From the NCBI GenBank assembly GCA_031177555.1, contig JAPSGM010000012.1:1-17167 (forward strand): a DNA stretch of 17,167 bases, given 5' to 3'. Within the stretch, counting starts at the first letter, position 1; each line of letters opens with the position of its first letter. The position numbers were made by a program, and so were the translations under genes. Shown here in pieces: positions 1 through 8,231 of this stretch. The stretch is from Chloroflexota bacterium. Its GTDB lineage: Bacteria > Chloroflexota > Limnocylindria > QHBO01. The notes under the pieces were generated by a model. The model saw only the letters and a program-made list of their open reading frames with translations. It did no database searches and was not told the DNA's origin.

Positions 1-1830
<1,830 letters not shown>

Positions 1831-1836
1831 GCACGC

Positions 1837-1842
1837 ATCCTA
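1837..1842 (-). promoter_or_regulatory. -10 element, putative leaderless promoter of the XDH-type gene
   Basis: On the minus strand TAGGAT is followed by exactly 6 nt and then the ATG at 1830. This is the spacing expected when transcription starts at the start codon. No convincing -35 was seen. The same arrangement recurs at other starts in the window. Confidence 0.45.
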
Positions 1843-1954
1843 GCGCGCCCGGTTCGTGGGGGGAGGGTCAGCGCAGGTCGACGCAGGCGGTGTACACCTG
1901 CATCTCCTCGTTGGAGGCGTGCAGGTCGAGTGCGAGATCTCCGGCCAGCAGCTC

Positions 1955-2110
1955 CCGGAGACGGTCGCGGAGGGCGTCGAGCCTCCAGGGCAGCTCGTCC
2001 AGCTGCGCGCCCTCGGCGCGCGGATGGGCCAGGGCTTGTACTTCGCCAGGCCGATGGACGGGCGTGCCTTCGTGGAGCACGTGCGCGTCGAGGAGCGGGC
2101 CGCCGGCTGA
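1955..2110 (+). pseudogene. Relic of an EAL-domain (c-di-GMP phosphodiesterase) gene, C-terminal end only
   Basis: On the plus strand, between two minus-strand genes, a frame ending in TGA at 2108 encodes a recognisable EAL-domain C-terminus. It reads TVAEGVE (1961-1981), QL..LRALGARMGQGLYFARP (about 1991-2053), then FVEHV. These match the family motifs AEGVE, QL..LR.LG...GQG..F.RP that end cyclic di-GMP phosphodiesterase domains. Only about 50 residues of a roughly 240-residue domain remain. The EAL signature and most metal ligands are missing, and upstream sequence in all three plus frames does not resemble the domain. There is no plausible start signal. It looks like the 3' remnant of a gene replaced or deleted when the neighbouring minus-strand genes arrived. 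Confidence 0.7.
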
Positions 2111-2126
2111 CCGCCACAGCGCGCCC

Positions 2127-3728
2127 TCAGCGGCCCCTCCGCAACGCGCGGCCCGGCGTCGCGCCGGTGTGGGCGCCGCCGTCCACCACCGGGATCCCGT
2201 TGACGATCACGTGGTCGATGCCGTCGGGGAAGCGTCGCGGGTCATCGTGGGTCGCGTTGGACCGGACACGCGCCGGGTCGAAAGCGACGAGGTCGGCCCC
2301 GTAGCCGTCCCGCAGCAGGCCGCGGTCGCCCAGGCCGAGCCGCGCGGCCGGCGCCCCGGTCATGCGTTGCACGGCCTCCTCCAGCGAGAGGAGGCCCTCG
2401 TCGCGCACGAACTGGCCGAGGACTCGCGGGTAGGAGCCGTAGGTACGCGGCGAGGGCTTCTCACCCAGGAACGTGGAATCGGTTCCGATCATGGCCTGTG
2501 GGTGAGCCAGGAAGCGGCGCAGCCCATCGGTCCAGGGCCCGGTGGTGACCTGCGCCACGCCCAGGTTCTCGGAGAGCAGCAGGTCGCAGGTGGCGTCGAC
2601 CGCGTCGGTGCCGGTCTCGTCCATGACGTAGGCGAGGGTGCGCGACTCCCAGGCCAGGTTAGCCGGATTCGTGAAGCCGCCCAGGCGGACGTCGGCCCAG
2701 CCCTCGGCCGAGGCGTATGCCGCCCCGCGGGCAGCCAGCTCCGCCCGCAGCCGGTCGCGCGCGCCGGCATCGGCCAGGCGTTCCTTGAGCGCCAGCGGGC
2801 CGCCAGCCTGAATCCACCCCGGCAGCTGGATCAACAGGCGGGTCGATGCCCATTCGTACGGATAGGTGTCGAAGGTGACGTCCAGGCCCTCCGCCCGGGC
2901 GTCATCGACCAGGGTCAGCAGCTGCTCGGGCGGGCCGGGGTGGGTCTGCCGGTGGTAGAAGTGGGTGATGTGGACCGGCCCCTCGCCGCGGCGCCCGATC
3001 TCGATCGCCTCCCGGAACGGGTCCAGGAACCGATCGCCCAGCGGGTAGCGCACGTGAGTGTGGTAGAAGCCGCCCAGAGCTGCCGCACTCGCCGTGAGCG
3101 ACGCCAGCTCATCCGTCGCGGCGTATGAGCCGGGTGGGTAGTCCAGGCCGCTGGACAGGCCGAAGGCCCCCTCCTCCATCGCCTCGCGCAGCATGGCCCC
3201 CATGCTCCGGACCTGCGAGGGGGTGGCGCGGACGTCCTCCCAGCCCACCGCGCCGATGCGCAGCGCGCTGTTCCCGACCAGGATGGCCACGTTGACGGCC
3301 TGGCCGCGGTCGTATCGGTCCAGGTAGGAGGCCATGCTGTGCCAGTCGTAGGGCAGCGGCGGCCGGCCGTCGAGGCCGGCGTTCAGCTCGACGAAGGCCA
3401 GCAGCTCGTCGCGATGCGCGAAGGGCGCGTAGCCGTTGCCGTCCACGCCGATGACCTCGGTGGTGACGCCCTGGCGCACCTTCGGCTCGTGGCGGGGATC
3501 GGCCAGGACCACCAGGCCGCCATGCGAGTGCAGGTCGATGAATCCCGGCGCCACGACGAGGCCAGCGGCGTCGATCGTCCGTGCCGCGGCGGGTCGCCAG
3601 GCGGCGTCGCCCAGGTGCAGCCGGCCGTCCAGGACGCCGACCGTGCCCGCCACCGGGGGCGCGCCCGTCCCGTCGACCAGCGTGCCGCCGGCCAGGAGCA
3701 GGTCGACGCGGCCCGGCGTCCCGTTCAC
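2127..3728 (-). CDS. D-aminoacylase-like amidohydrolase (N-acyl-D-amino-acid deacylase family)
   Basis: This 533-residue metal-dependent hydrolase belongs to the amidohydrolase superfamily, D-aminoacylase group, which cleaves N-acyl groups from D-amino acids or related amides in the cytoplasm. Visible motifs in order are DLHSHGG (65-71, the metal-binding HxH), GVTTEVIGVDGNGYAP (87-102), GLSSGLDYPPGSYA (190-203), HTHVR (223-227), HITHF (253-257), IGTDS (414-418, catalytic Asp), YGSYPRVLG (430-438) and RGLLRDGYGADLVAFDP (469-485). The Cys that binds metal in characterised D-aminoacylases (GNCG) is Asp here (GVDG), so the true substrate is uncertain. The GTG start at 3728 overlaps the TGA of the upstream deaminase (GTGA), indicating translational coupling; a longer reading upstream would lie inside that gene. 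The stop is at 2127. Confidence 0.85.
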   Translation of the reverse strand: MNGTPGRVDLLLAGGTLVDGTGAPPVAGTVGVLDGRLHLGDAAWRPAAARTIDAAGLVVAPGFIDLHSHGGLVVLADPRHEPKVRQGVTTEVIGVDGNGYAPFAHRDELLAFVELNAGLDGRPPLPYDWHSMASYLDRYDRGQAVNVAILVGNSALRIGAVGWEDVRATPSQVRSMGAMLREAMEEGAFGLSSGLDYPPGSYAATDELASLTASAAALGGFYHTHVRYPLGDRFLDPFREAIEIGRRGEGPVHITHFYHRQTHPGPPEQLLTLVDDARAEGLDVTFDTYPYEWASTRLLIQLPGWIQAGGPLALKERLADAGARDRLRAELAARGAAYASAEGWADVRLGGFTNPANLAWESRTLAYVMDETGTDAVDATCDLLLSENLGVAQVTTGPWTDGLRRFLAHPQAMIGTDSTFLGEKPSPRTYGSYPRVLGQFVRDEGLLSLEEAVQRMTGAPAARLGLGDRGLLRDGYGADLVAFDPARVRSNATHDDPRRFPDGIDHVIVNGIPVVDGGAHTGATPGRALRRGR

Positions 3729-4768
3729 GGAGGGGTGATCGCCGCGATCTCCGCCCGGAACTGCGCTCGGACCCGGCGCTTGTCCGACTCGTCCAGCCAC
3801 GAGGCCTCGACTCCGTCCAGCGCCACGGCGGTCATCTCCTCCCAGCCCATGCCCTGGGCCGCGGCCACGGAGCGGTACTCGCGACCCAGGTCGAGGTCGG
3901 TCATGGCCGGGTCGTCGGTGTTGAGCGTCGCCAGCAGCCCCGCCTGCCGCATCCCCCGGAACGGATGGTCCTCCAGCCGCGCGAAGCGGTTGGCGATGAC
4001 CACGTTCGAGCTGGGGCAGACGTCGAGCGGCACGCGCAGCTCGGCGAGACGTGCGGTGAGGTCCGGGTCGTCCATGACGGCCAGGCCGTGGTCGATGCGC
4101 TCGATGCCGAGCGCATCCAGTGCGGTGGCGACGTTGTCAGGGCCGGTGTCCTCCCCGGCGTGCGCGGTGACGTGGAAGCCGGCCGAGCGTGCCCGGGCGA
4201 AGGCCTCGGCGAAGTCTCGCGGATCCACGCCCCGCTCGGTCGAGTCCATGCCGATGCCGATCAGACGCTCGCCCGCGCCGCGGCGCCGCAGCTCGATGGC
4301 CGCGTCGACCAGCTCGCCGGCTGGGCCCGGGCCGAAGGAGCGGTCGATGTCGCAGATGAGCATGCAGCTCACGCCGGTGTCCGCCTCCGCCCGCTCGATG
4401 CCCCGGCTCAGGCCCTCGACGATGCCCGCCAGGGTCTGCCCCGCGGCAAGGTGGCGCGCCGGCGTGAAGAACATCTCACGGTGGCGCAGGCCGTGCGGGG
4501 CGGCGTCGATGATCGACTCGTGGGCCGCGCGGGCCCAGTCGTCCGGGTCGGCGAGCAGCGACTGCACCAGCCAGAAGACTTCCAGGAACGAGTCGAGCGA
4601 GGTGTAGCGATACAGCTCGGTGGGATCCGAGGTCGGCAGCCGGCGGTCGTTCTTGCGCGCCAGCTCCATCACCGTCTGCGGCCGGATGGCGCCCTCCACG
4701 TGGCAGTGCAGCTCCACCTTGGGCAGCGCGTCGTACGCGTCCGCGTCGTGGGCGTCCAGCGGCTTCAT
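3725..4768 (-). CDS. Adenosine/adenine deaminase-family protein
   Basis: This 347-residue TIM-barrel hydrolase removes the 6-amino group from an adenine-type substrate with one catalytic Zn. Motifs seen are PKVELHCHVEG (16-26; Zn ligands H21 and H23), TAHAGE (201-206; H203 and catalytic E206), RIDHG (224-228), CPSSNV (251-256) and TLNTDDP (281-287, Zn-ligand Asp). Classical adenosine deaminases usually have HxHLDG and RxGHG. The HxHxEG and RIDHG here resemble the bacterial adenine deaminase and aminofutalosine deaminase branches, so adenosine deaminase should not be assumed. ATG at 4768 directly precedes the ALPKVELH region at normal spacing. No Shine-Dalgarno is visible; a -10-like TATACT lies 10 nt upstream. 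The gene is divergent from mocA (23-nt gap), and its stop overlaps the start of the amidohydrolase gene. Confidence 0.88.
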   Translation of the reverse strand: MKPLDAHDADAYDALPKVELHCHVEGAIRPQTVMELARKNDRRLPTSDPTELYRYTSLDSFLEVFWLVQSLLADPDDWARAAHESIIDAAPHGLRHREMFFTPARHLAAGQTLAGIVEGLSRGIERAEADTGVSCMLICDIDRSFGPGPAGELVDAAIELRRRGAGERLIGIGMDSTERGVDPRDFAEAFARARSAGFHVTAHAGEDTGPDNVATALDALGIERIDHGLAVMDDPDLTARLAELRVPLDVCPSSNVVIANRFARLEDHPFRGMRQAGLLATLNTDDPAMTDLDLGREYRSVAAAQGMGWEEMTAVALDGVEASWLDESDKRRVRAQFRAEIAAITPP

Positions 4769-4778
4769 GTGGGAAGGC

Positions 4779-4786
4779 AGTATATG
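4779..4786. promoter_or_regulatory. Overlapping divergent -10 elements between the deaminase gene and mocA
   Basis: The whole space between the two divergent starts is 23 nt (4769-4791). It contains AGTATATG, which reads TATACT on the minus strand (4784-4779, 10 nt before the deaminase ATG) and TATATG on the plus strand (4781-4786, 5 nt before the mocA ATG). One AT-rich symmetric core could therefore serve both genes. The plus-strand match is weaker because position 6 is G. Confidence 0.4.
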
Positions 4787-4791
4787 GACCG

Positions 4792-5382
4792 ATGAGCGGG
4801 CCAGGCTCCGTCGCGGCGGTGGTCCTGGCGGCGGGCGAGTCCCGCCGCTATGGGTCGCCCAAGCAGCTCGCCGTGCTGGAGGGCAGGACGCTGCTGGAGC
4901 ACGTCCTGGAGCGGGCGCGGGCGGCGGACCTCAGCCCGGTGGTGGCGGTGGTCCCGGTGTGGCTGACGCGCCCCGCCGCCATGCACGACGAGGGCCTGGT
5001 CTGGGTGCGCAACCCGAACCCTGAACGGGGATTGAGCCACTCGCTGCGGCTGGGCTTCGGGGCGCTGCCCCCGGACGTGGGGGCGGCGATGATCCTGCTC
5101 GGGGACCAACCGCGCCCGCCGCCGGCTCACCTGCGCGCCCTCGTCGCGGCTCGCGGCCGGGCGCGACTGGTGGCCAGCCGCCACGCGGGCATCCTCTCGC
5201 CGCCGCTGCTCGTCGAGCGCAGCCACTTCGGGCTCGTGACCGACGCGCGCGGTGACGCCGGGCTGCGCGCGGTGATCGCCCGCCACCCGGACCTCGTCGC
5301 CGGCGTGGACCTCCCGGCGGCGATCGCGGACGTCGACATCCCGCGCGACCTCGAGGCATTGCAGGCCCCGGACGAGGCGTGA
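4792..5382 (+). CDS. mocA: MocA-like molybdenum cofactor nucleotidyltransferase
   Basis: This 196-residue MobA-like NTP transferase probably attaches CMP to molybdopterin (MocA-type), giving the dinucleotide cofactor used by XDH-family enzymes such as the one at 1-1830. Signatures are VLAAGESRRYGSPKQL (11-26, NTP-binding loop and Lys24), NPNPERGLSHSL (74-85), ILLGDQP (101-107; DQP is usual in MocA, DMP in MobA), a PPLL...RSHF segment (138-146), RGDAGLRAVI (153-162) and DVDIPRDL (180-187). ATG at 4792 gives the expected short N-terminus before the nucleotide loop. No good Shine-Dalgarno is close; GGGAAGG at 4771 is 14 nt away. Two hairpins follow the stop. MobA or a sugar-type nucleotidyltransferase is less likely given the motifs and neighbours. 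Confidence 0.87.
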   Translation: MSGPGSVAAVVLAAGESRRYGSPKQLAVLEGRTLLEHVLERARAADLSPVVAVVPVWLTRPAAMHDEGLVWVRNPNPERGLSHSLRLGFGALPPDVGAAMILLGDQPRPPPAHLRALVAARGRARLVASRHAGILSPPLLVERSHFGLVTDARGDAGLRAVIARHPDLVAGVDLPAAIADVDIPRDLEALQAPDEA

Positions 5383-5399
5383 CCGGGCGGCGCGCCCGG
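5383..5399 (+). terminator. Hairpin immediately after the mocA stop
   Basis: A perfect 7-bp GC stem (CCGGGCG / CGCCCGG) with a 3-nt GCG loop begins at the base after the mocA TGA. No T-run follows, so it is a candidate terminator or 3' stabiliser rather than a canonical intrinsic terminator. Confidence 0.45.
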
Positions 5400-5400
5400 A

Positions 5401-5419
5401 GCGCCGACACGGTCGGCGC
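5401..5419 (+). terminator. Second tandem hairpin, overlapping the ruvB -35 region
   Basis: A perfect 8-bp stem (GCGCCGAC / GTCGGCGC) with an ACG loop lies one base after the first hairpin. Its left arm and loop contain CCGACA, the best candidate -35 for ruvB. It may act as part of a mocA terminator or be a dyad in the ruvB promoter. Confidence 0.4.
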
Positions 5420-5431
5420 GCGGGTTAGAAT
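5404..5431 (+). promoter_or_regulatory. ruvB promoter (-35 CCGACA, -10 TAGAAT)
   Basis: CCGACA (5404-5409; four of six matches to TTGACA) and TAGAAT (5426-5431; five of six matches to TATAAT) are separated by 16 nt. Transcription would start near 5438-5439, at the ATG of a short leader ORF. It is the best-formed promoter in the window. Confidence 0.55.
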
Positions 5432-5446
5432 CGGTCACATGTTCGA
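5431..5446 (+). promoter_or_regulatory. Candidate LexA/SOS operator over the ruvB start point
   Basis: TCGGTCACATGTTCGA matches the Gram-positive/actinobacterial SOS consensus TCGAAC-N4-GTTCGA at 10 of 12 fixed positions. The right half is perfect; the left half reads TCGGTC. An outer inverted repeat GAATCG-N10-CGATTC (5428-5449) is perfect. The site touches the -10 and covers the predicted transcription start, where a repressor would block initiation. ruvB is SOS-controlled in many bacteria. Whether this organism's LexA uses this motif is unknown. Confidence 0.45.
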
Positions 5447-5465
5447 TTCCGGTGGCCGGCCTTGA
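5439..5465 (+). CDS. Eight-codon leader ORF coupled to ruvB
   Basis: ATG at 5439 opens a peptide M-F-D-S-G-G-R-P ending in TGA at 5463-5465. That stop overlaps the TTG start of ruvB (TTGA, 5462-5465). The ATG is 7 nt after the -10 TAGAAT, so it would sit at or within a base of the mRNA 5' end. Leaderless translation of this mini-ORF could deliver ribosomes to ruvB, which has no strong Shine-Dalgarno and a weak TTG start. The peptide shows no attenuation-type codon run. It is inferred from position alone. Confidence 0.4.
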   Translation: MFDSGGRP

Positions 5466-6514
5466 CGATCGAGCGCATCACCAGCGCCCAGGCGGCCGAG
5501 GACGAGCTGGCGCTGGAGTCGACGGTCCGGCCCCGGCGCCTGGACGAGTTTGCCGGGCAGGAGCGCGTCAAGGAGAACCTGGCGATCCTGATCGACGCGG
5601 CCCGGCAGCGCTCCGAGCCGGTCGACCACATCCTGCTGTACGGGCCGCCGGGGCTCGGCAAGACGACGCTGGCCAACATCGTGGCCTCCGAGCTCGGGGC
5701 GCAGATCCGCACCACGTCGGGTCCCGCCATCGAGCGCGCCGGAGACCTGGCCGCGGTGCTCACCAGCCTGGACAGGGGTGATGTCCTGTTCATCGACGAG
5801 GTCCACCGGCTCAGCCACGCGGTGGAGGAGATCCTGTACCCGGCCATGGAGGACTTCGTGCTGGACGTGGTGCTCGGCAAGGGGCCCGGCGCGCGCACCG
5901 TCCGGCTGCAGATCGAGCACGTGACCGTGATCGGCGCCACGACCCGGGTCGGGTCCATCACCGGGCCGCTGCGCGACCGCTTCGGCGCGACCTACCGCCT
6001 CGACTACTACTCGACCGACGACCTGGAGCACATCCTGCGCCGCTCGGCAGGGATCCTGGAGATCGAGCTAGCGCCGGAGGCGGCGGCCACCGTCGCGCGG
6101 CGCTCGCGCGGGACGCCGCGCATCGCCAATCGGCTGCTGAAGCGGGTGCGCGACTACGCCCAGGTGCGGGGCGGGGAAGATGGCGCCGTCACCGCCGAGC
6201 TGGCCGACGACGCGCTGGACCTGCTGGAGATCGACGACCGGGGCCTGGACGCCATGGACCGGCAGTTGCTGCGCGCCATGGCCCAGCACCACGCCGGCGG
6301 TCCCGTGGGGCTGGCCACCATGGCCGCCACCGTCAGCGAGCCGGTGGAGACGATCGAAGACGTGGTCGAGCCGTACCTGATGCAGATCGGCCTGCTGGCG
6401 CGAACCTCGCGGGGCAGGCAGCTCACCGAGTCCGGCTGGCGGCACCTGGGCCTGGCGCCACCGGAAGCGGTCGGGATCCAGCCGCGGGCCCAGCAGCCGG
6501 GCCTCTTCGACTGA
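5462..6514 (+). CDS. ruvB: Holliday junction branch migration helicase RuvB
   Basis: RuvB is the AAA+ motor that, with RuvA, drives branch migration of Holliday junctions in recombinational repair. The 350 residues show Walker A GPPGLGKTT (61-69), Walker B FIDEVH (110-115), sensor 1 IGATTRVG (157-164), the arginine-finger segment GPLRDRFGA (168-176), lid motif RGTPRIANRLL, and the C-terminal winged-helix domain with TSRGRQLTESG. The length is normal. The N-terminus (TVRPRRLDEFAGQE, 21-34) begins at the usual place only from the TTG at 5462 or close to it; no in-frame ATG lies upstream. No ruvA or ruvC is adjacent; mocA is upstream. The protein ends in QPGLFD, which resembles a sliding-clamp-binding motif. 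DUF2905 follows after 3 nt. Confidence 0.97.
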   Translation: MTIERITSAQAAEDELALESTVRPRRLDEFAGQERVKENLAILIDAARQRSEPVDHILLYGPPGLGKTTLANIVASELGAQIRTTSGPAIERAGDLAAVLTSLDRGDVLFIDEVHRLSHAVEEILYPAMEDFVLDVVLGKGPGARTVRLQIEHVTVIGATTRVGSITGPLRDRFGATYRLDYYSTDDLEHILRRSAGILEIELAPEAAATVARRSRGTPRIANRLLKRVRDYAQVRGGEDGAVTAELADDALDLLEIDDRGLDAMDRQLLRAMAQHHAGGPVGLATMAATVSEPVETIEDVVEPYLMQIGLLARTSRGRQLTESGWRHLGLAPPEAVGIQPRAQQPGLFD

Positions 6515-6517
6515 CCG

Positions 6518-6733
6518 ATGTCGCCGGAGCTCGGCCGCGTGCTGCTGGTCATCGGCCTGGTCCTGGTGGTGGCCGGCGGACTCGCGGCGCTCGGCGTGCG
6601 GCTGCCGTTCGGGCGCCTGCCCGGCGACATCGCCATCGAGGGCGAGCGTGGCGGCATCTACATCCCGATCGTGACCATGATCATCGTCTCAGTGGTGCTG
6701 ACCGTGCTCCTCAACCTGTTCCTGCGCCGCTGA
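6518..6733 (+). CDS. DUF2905 family small membrane protein
   Basis: This 71-residue protein has two hydrophobic segments (about 7-28 and 48-68) joined by a polar loop containing RLPFGRLPGDIAIEG, the hallmark of DUF2905. Its function is unknown. It starts 3 nt after the ruvB stop and is almost surely co-transcribed with it. DUF2905 genes often sit between ruvB and queA in other bacteria, as roughly here. The loop motif and topology make the family call firm. Confidence 0.9.
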   Translation: MSPELGRVLLVIGLVLVVAGGLAALGVRLPFGRLPGDIAIEGERGGIYIPIVTMIIVSVVLTVLLNLFLRR

Positions 6734-6774
6734 GCGACGCGCGGAACCGGGCATCGCCGCCTCCGCGACCGGAG

Positions 6775-6829
6775 TAGGATCGGCCCGCACCGCGTCCCCC
6801 GTGGAGACTGGCGCGGGGACGGGTCGAGG
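6775..6829 (+). promoter_or_regulatory. Promoter and 5' leader of the purine permease gene
   Basis: TAGGAT (6775-6780) is a candidate -10, placing the start near 6787. The leader holds a stem CGTCCCC (6793-6799) / GGGGACG (6815-6821) with a 15-nt loop just before the start region. No known purine riboswitch core was recognised, so control by this hairpin is only a possibility. Confidence 0.35.
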
Positions 6830-8170
6830 ATGGAGGGTTCTGCGACCGTGGAGGGCTTGTTCCGACTGCGCGAACGGGGGACGACCGTCGGCACCGAGGT
6901 CAAGGCCGGCGTCACCACGTTCATGGTCATGGTCTACATCGTGGCCGTGAACCCCGCGATCCTGAGCGCGGCCGGCATAGACCCCGGCGCGGCCGCCGCG
7001 GCCACCGCGCTGGTGGCCGGCGTGATGACGATCCTGATGGGCGTCGTCGCCAACGTGCCCATCGCGATCGCGGCGGGGCTCGGCATCAATGGCATCGTCG
7101 CCTTCGGCCTCGTGCTGGGGATGGGGCTGACGCCGGCCGGCGCGATGGGGGTGATCGTGCTGGAGGGCCTGGTCGTCACGCTGCTCGTCCTGGTCGGGCT
7201 GCGCGAGGCCGTGATGAACGCAGTCCCGCTGAGCCTGAAGCGGGCGATCGCGGTCGGCATCGGCCTGTTCATCCTGTTCATCGGCTTCGTCGACGGCCGC
7301 CTGATCAAGCAGCCCGAAGGCGAGGGGCCGGTGCCGGTGGAGTTCGTGTTCCCGAACTCGCCGGAGGCCGCGCTCACGCTCATCGGGCTGGCGGTCGTGA
7401 TCGTCCTCTACGTCCGGAAGGTGCCGGCCGCCCTGCTGATCGGCATCGTGCTCACCAGCGCCATCGGCTTCGTGCTGGGCGTCAGCCGGGCGCCGGAGGA
7501 CTTCTCGGCGATCCCGGACTTCAGCACGCTGGGCGCGATCGACCTGGGCAACGTGTTCAGTCACCTCGGCCTGCTGGCGGCGGTCCTGACCATCTTCACC
7601 ATCATGCTGGCCGACTTCTTCGACACGATGGGGACCGCCACCGCCATCACCGAGCAGGCGGGCCTAGTCACCGAGGATGGCCAGATCCCCGGGGTGGGGC
7701 GGGTCCTGCTGGTCGACTCGGTCGCCGCGGTGGCCGGCGGCGCATCCGGCATCAGCTCGAACACCAGCTACATCGAGAGCGCGGCGGGCGTGGCCGAGGG
7801 CGGCCGAACCGGCCTCACCTCGGTGGTGGTCGGCGTCCTCTTCCTGCTGATGATCTTCCTCTCGCCGCTGGTGGACTTCGTGCCGCTGGAGGCCACCGCG
7901 CCGGTGCTGATCGTGGTCGGCTACCTGATGGCCACGCTCATCAGGGACATCGACTTCACCGACGCGGAGGAGGGGCTGCCCGCGCTGTTCGGCGTCATCC
8001 TGATGCCGCTGACCTTCAGCATCACGGTGGGCATCGGCGCGGCCTTCATTGCCTACGTGGTGGTCAAGGTGGTGGTCGGCAAGATCGCCGCGGTCCATCC
8101 GCTGATGTGGGTCGTCGCGGCGGCGTTCGTCGTGTACTTCGCCCAGACCTGGCTCGGCGGCGTCATCTGA
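6830..8170 (+). CDS. NCS2 family purine permease, AzgA/PbuG type
   Basis: A 446-residue integral membrane protein of the AzgA-like branch of NCS2 transporters, which import adenine, guanine or hypoxanthine by proton symport. It has about 12-13 hydrophobic segments. Diagnostic motifs are TFMVMVYIVAVNP (35-47), GLGINGIVAFG (transmembrane segment 3), LADFFDTMGTATA (about 264-276) and SSNTSYIESAAGVAEGGRTGLTS (about 307-329, split around TSYIESAAGV). The ATG at 6830 has GAGG directly against it. A GTG at 6848 is preceded by GGAGGG with 10-nt spacing and is an equally good start, removing six residues. The strong terminator at 8186 ends this transcript. Purine import fits the deaminase and XDH genes upstream, though it is not in an operon with them. 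Confidence 0.93.
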   Translation: MEGSATVEGLFRLRERGTTVGTEVKAGVTTFMVMVYIVAVNPAILSAAGIDPGAAAAATALVAGVMTILMGVVANVPIAIAAGLGINGIVAFGLVLGMGLTPAGAMGVIVLEGLVVTLLVLVGLREAVMNAVPLSLKRAIAVGIGLFILFIGFVDGRLIKQPEGEGPVPVEFVFPNSPEAALTLIGLAVVIVLYVRKVPAALLIGIVLTSAIGFVLGVSRAPEDFSAIPDFSTLGAIDLGNVFSHLGLLAAVLTIFTIMLADFFDTMGTATAITEQAGLVTEDGQIPGVGRVLLVDSVAAVAGGASGISSNTSYIESAAGVAEGGRTGLTSVVVGVLFLLMIFLSPLVDFVPLEATAPVLIVVGYLMATLIRDIDFTDAEEGLPALFGVILMPLTFSITVGIGAAFIAYVVVKVVVGKIAAVHPLMWVVAAAFVVYFAQTWLGGVI

Positions 8171-8185
8171 CCCGGCCGCGACCGA

Positions 8186-8217
8186 TAGCGCCCGGCCGGC
8201 ATCCCGGCCGGGCGCTA
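8186..8217 (+). terminator. Strong hairpin terminator after the permease gene
   Basis: A perfect 14-bp stem, TAGCGCCCGGCCGG (8186-8199) paired with its complement (8204-8217), with a CATC loop, lies 15 nt after the permease stop and is followed by CGCTTTCC. The stem is very stable; the T-tract is short. The last bases overlap the presumed queA -10. Confidence 0.8.
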
Positions 8218-8221
8218 CGCT
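8216..8221 (+). promoter_or_regulatory. Possible queA -10 element
   Basis: TACGCT fits TANNNT and ends 10 nt before the queA ATG. It overlaps the 3' arm of the terminator. No -35 can be assigned, because that region is the hairpin itself. The call is weak. Confidence 0.25.
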
Positions 8222-8231
8222 TTCCAGAGCG

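Noticed and set aside
1868..2080. Minus-strand 70-codon frame between the XDH-type gene and the amidohydrolase gene
   Set aside because: It is codon-aligned antisense to the EAL-domain remnant, has only a GTG start without a good ribosome site, and matches no family known to me. Its C-terminal part looks protein-like, so a conservation check could reopen it.
3339..4795. Long plus-strand frames opposite the amidohydrolase and deaminase genes
   Set aside because: The opposite strand encodes complete proteins with all catalytic motifs; these frames show none.
6787..6829. Possible purine riboswitch upstream of the permease gene
   Set aside because: Only a simple stem with a 15-nt loop is present. 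The conserved junction and loop bases of known purine riboswitches were not found.
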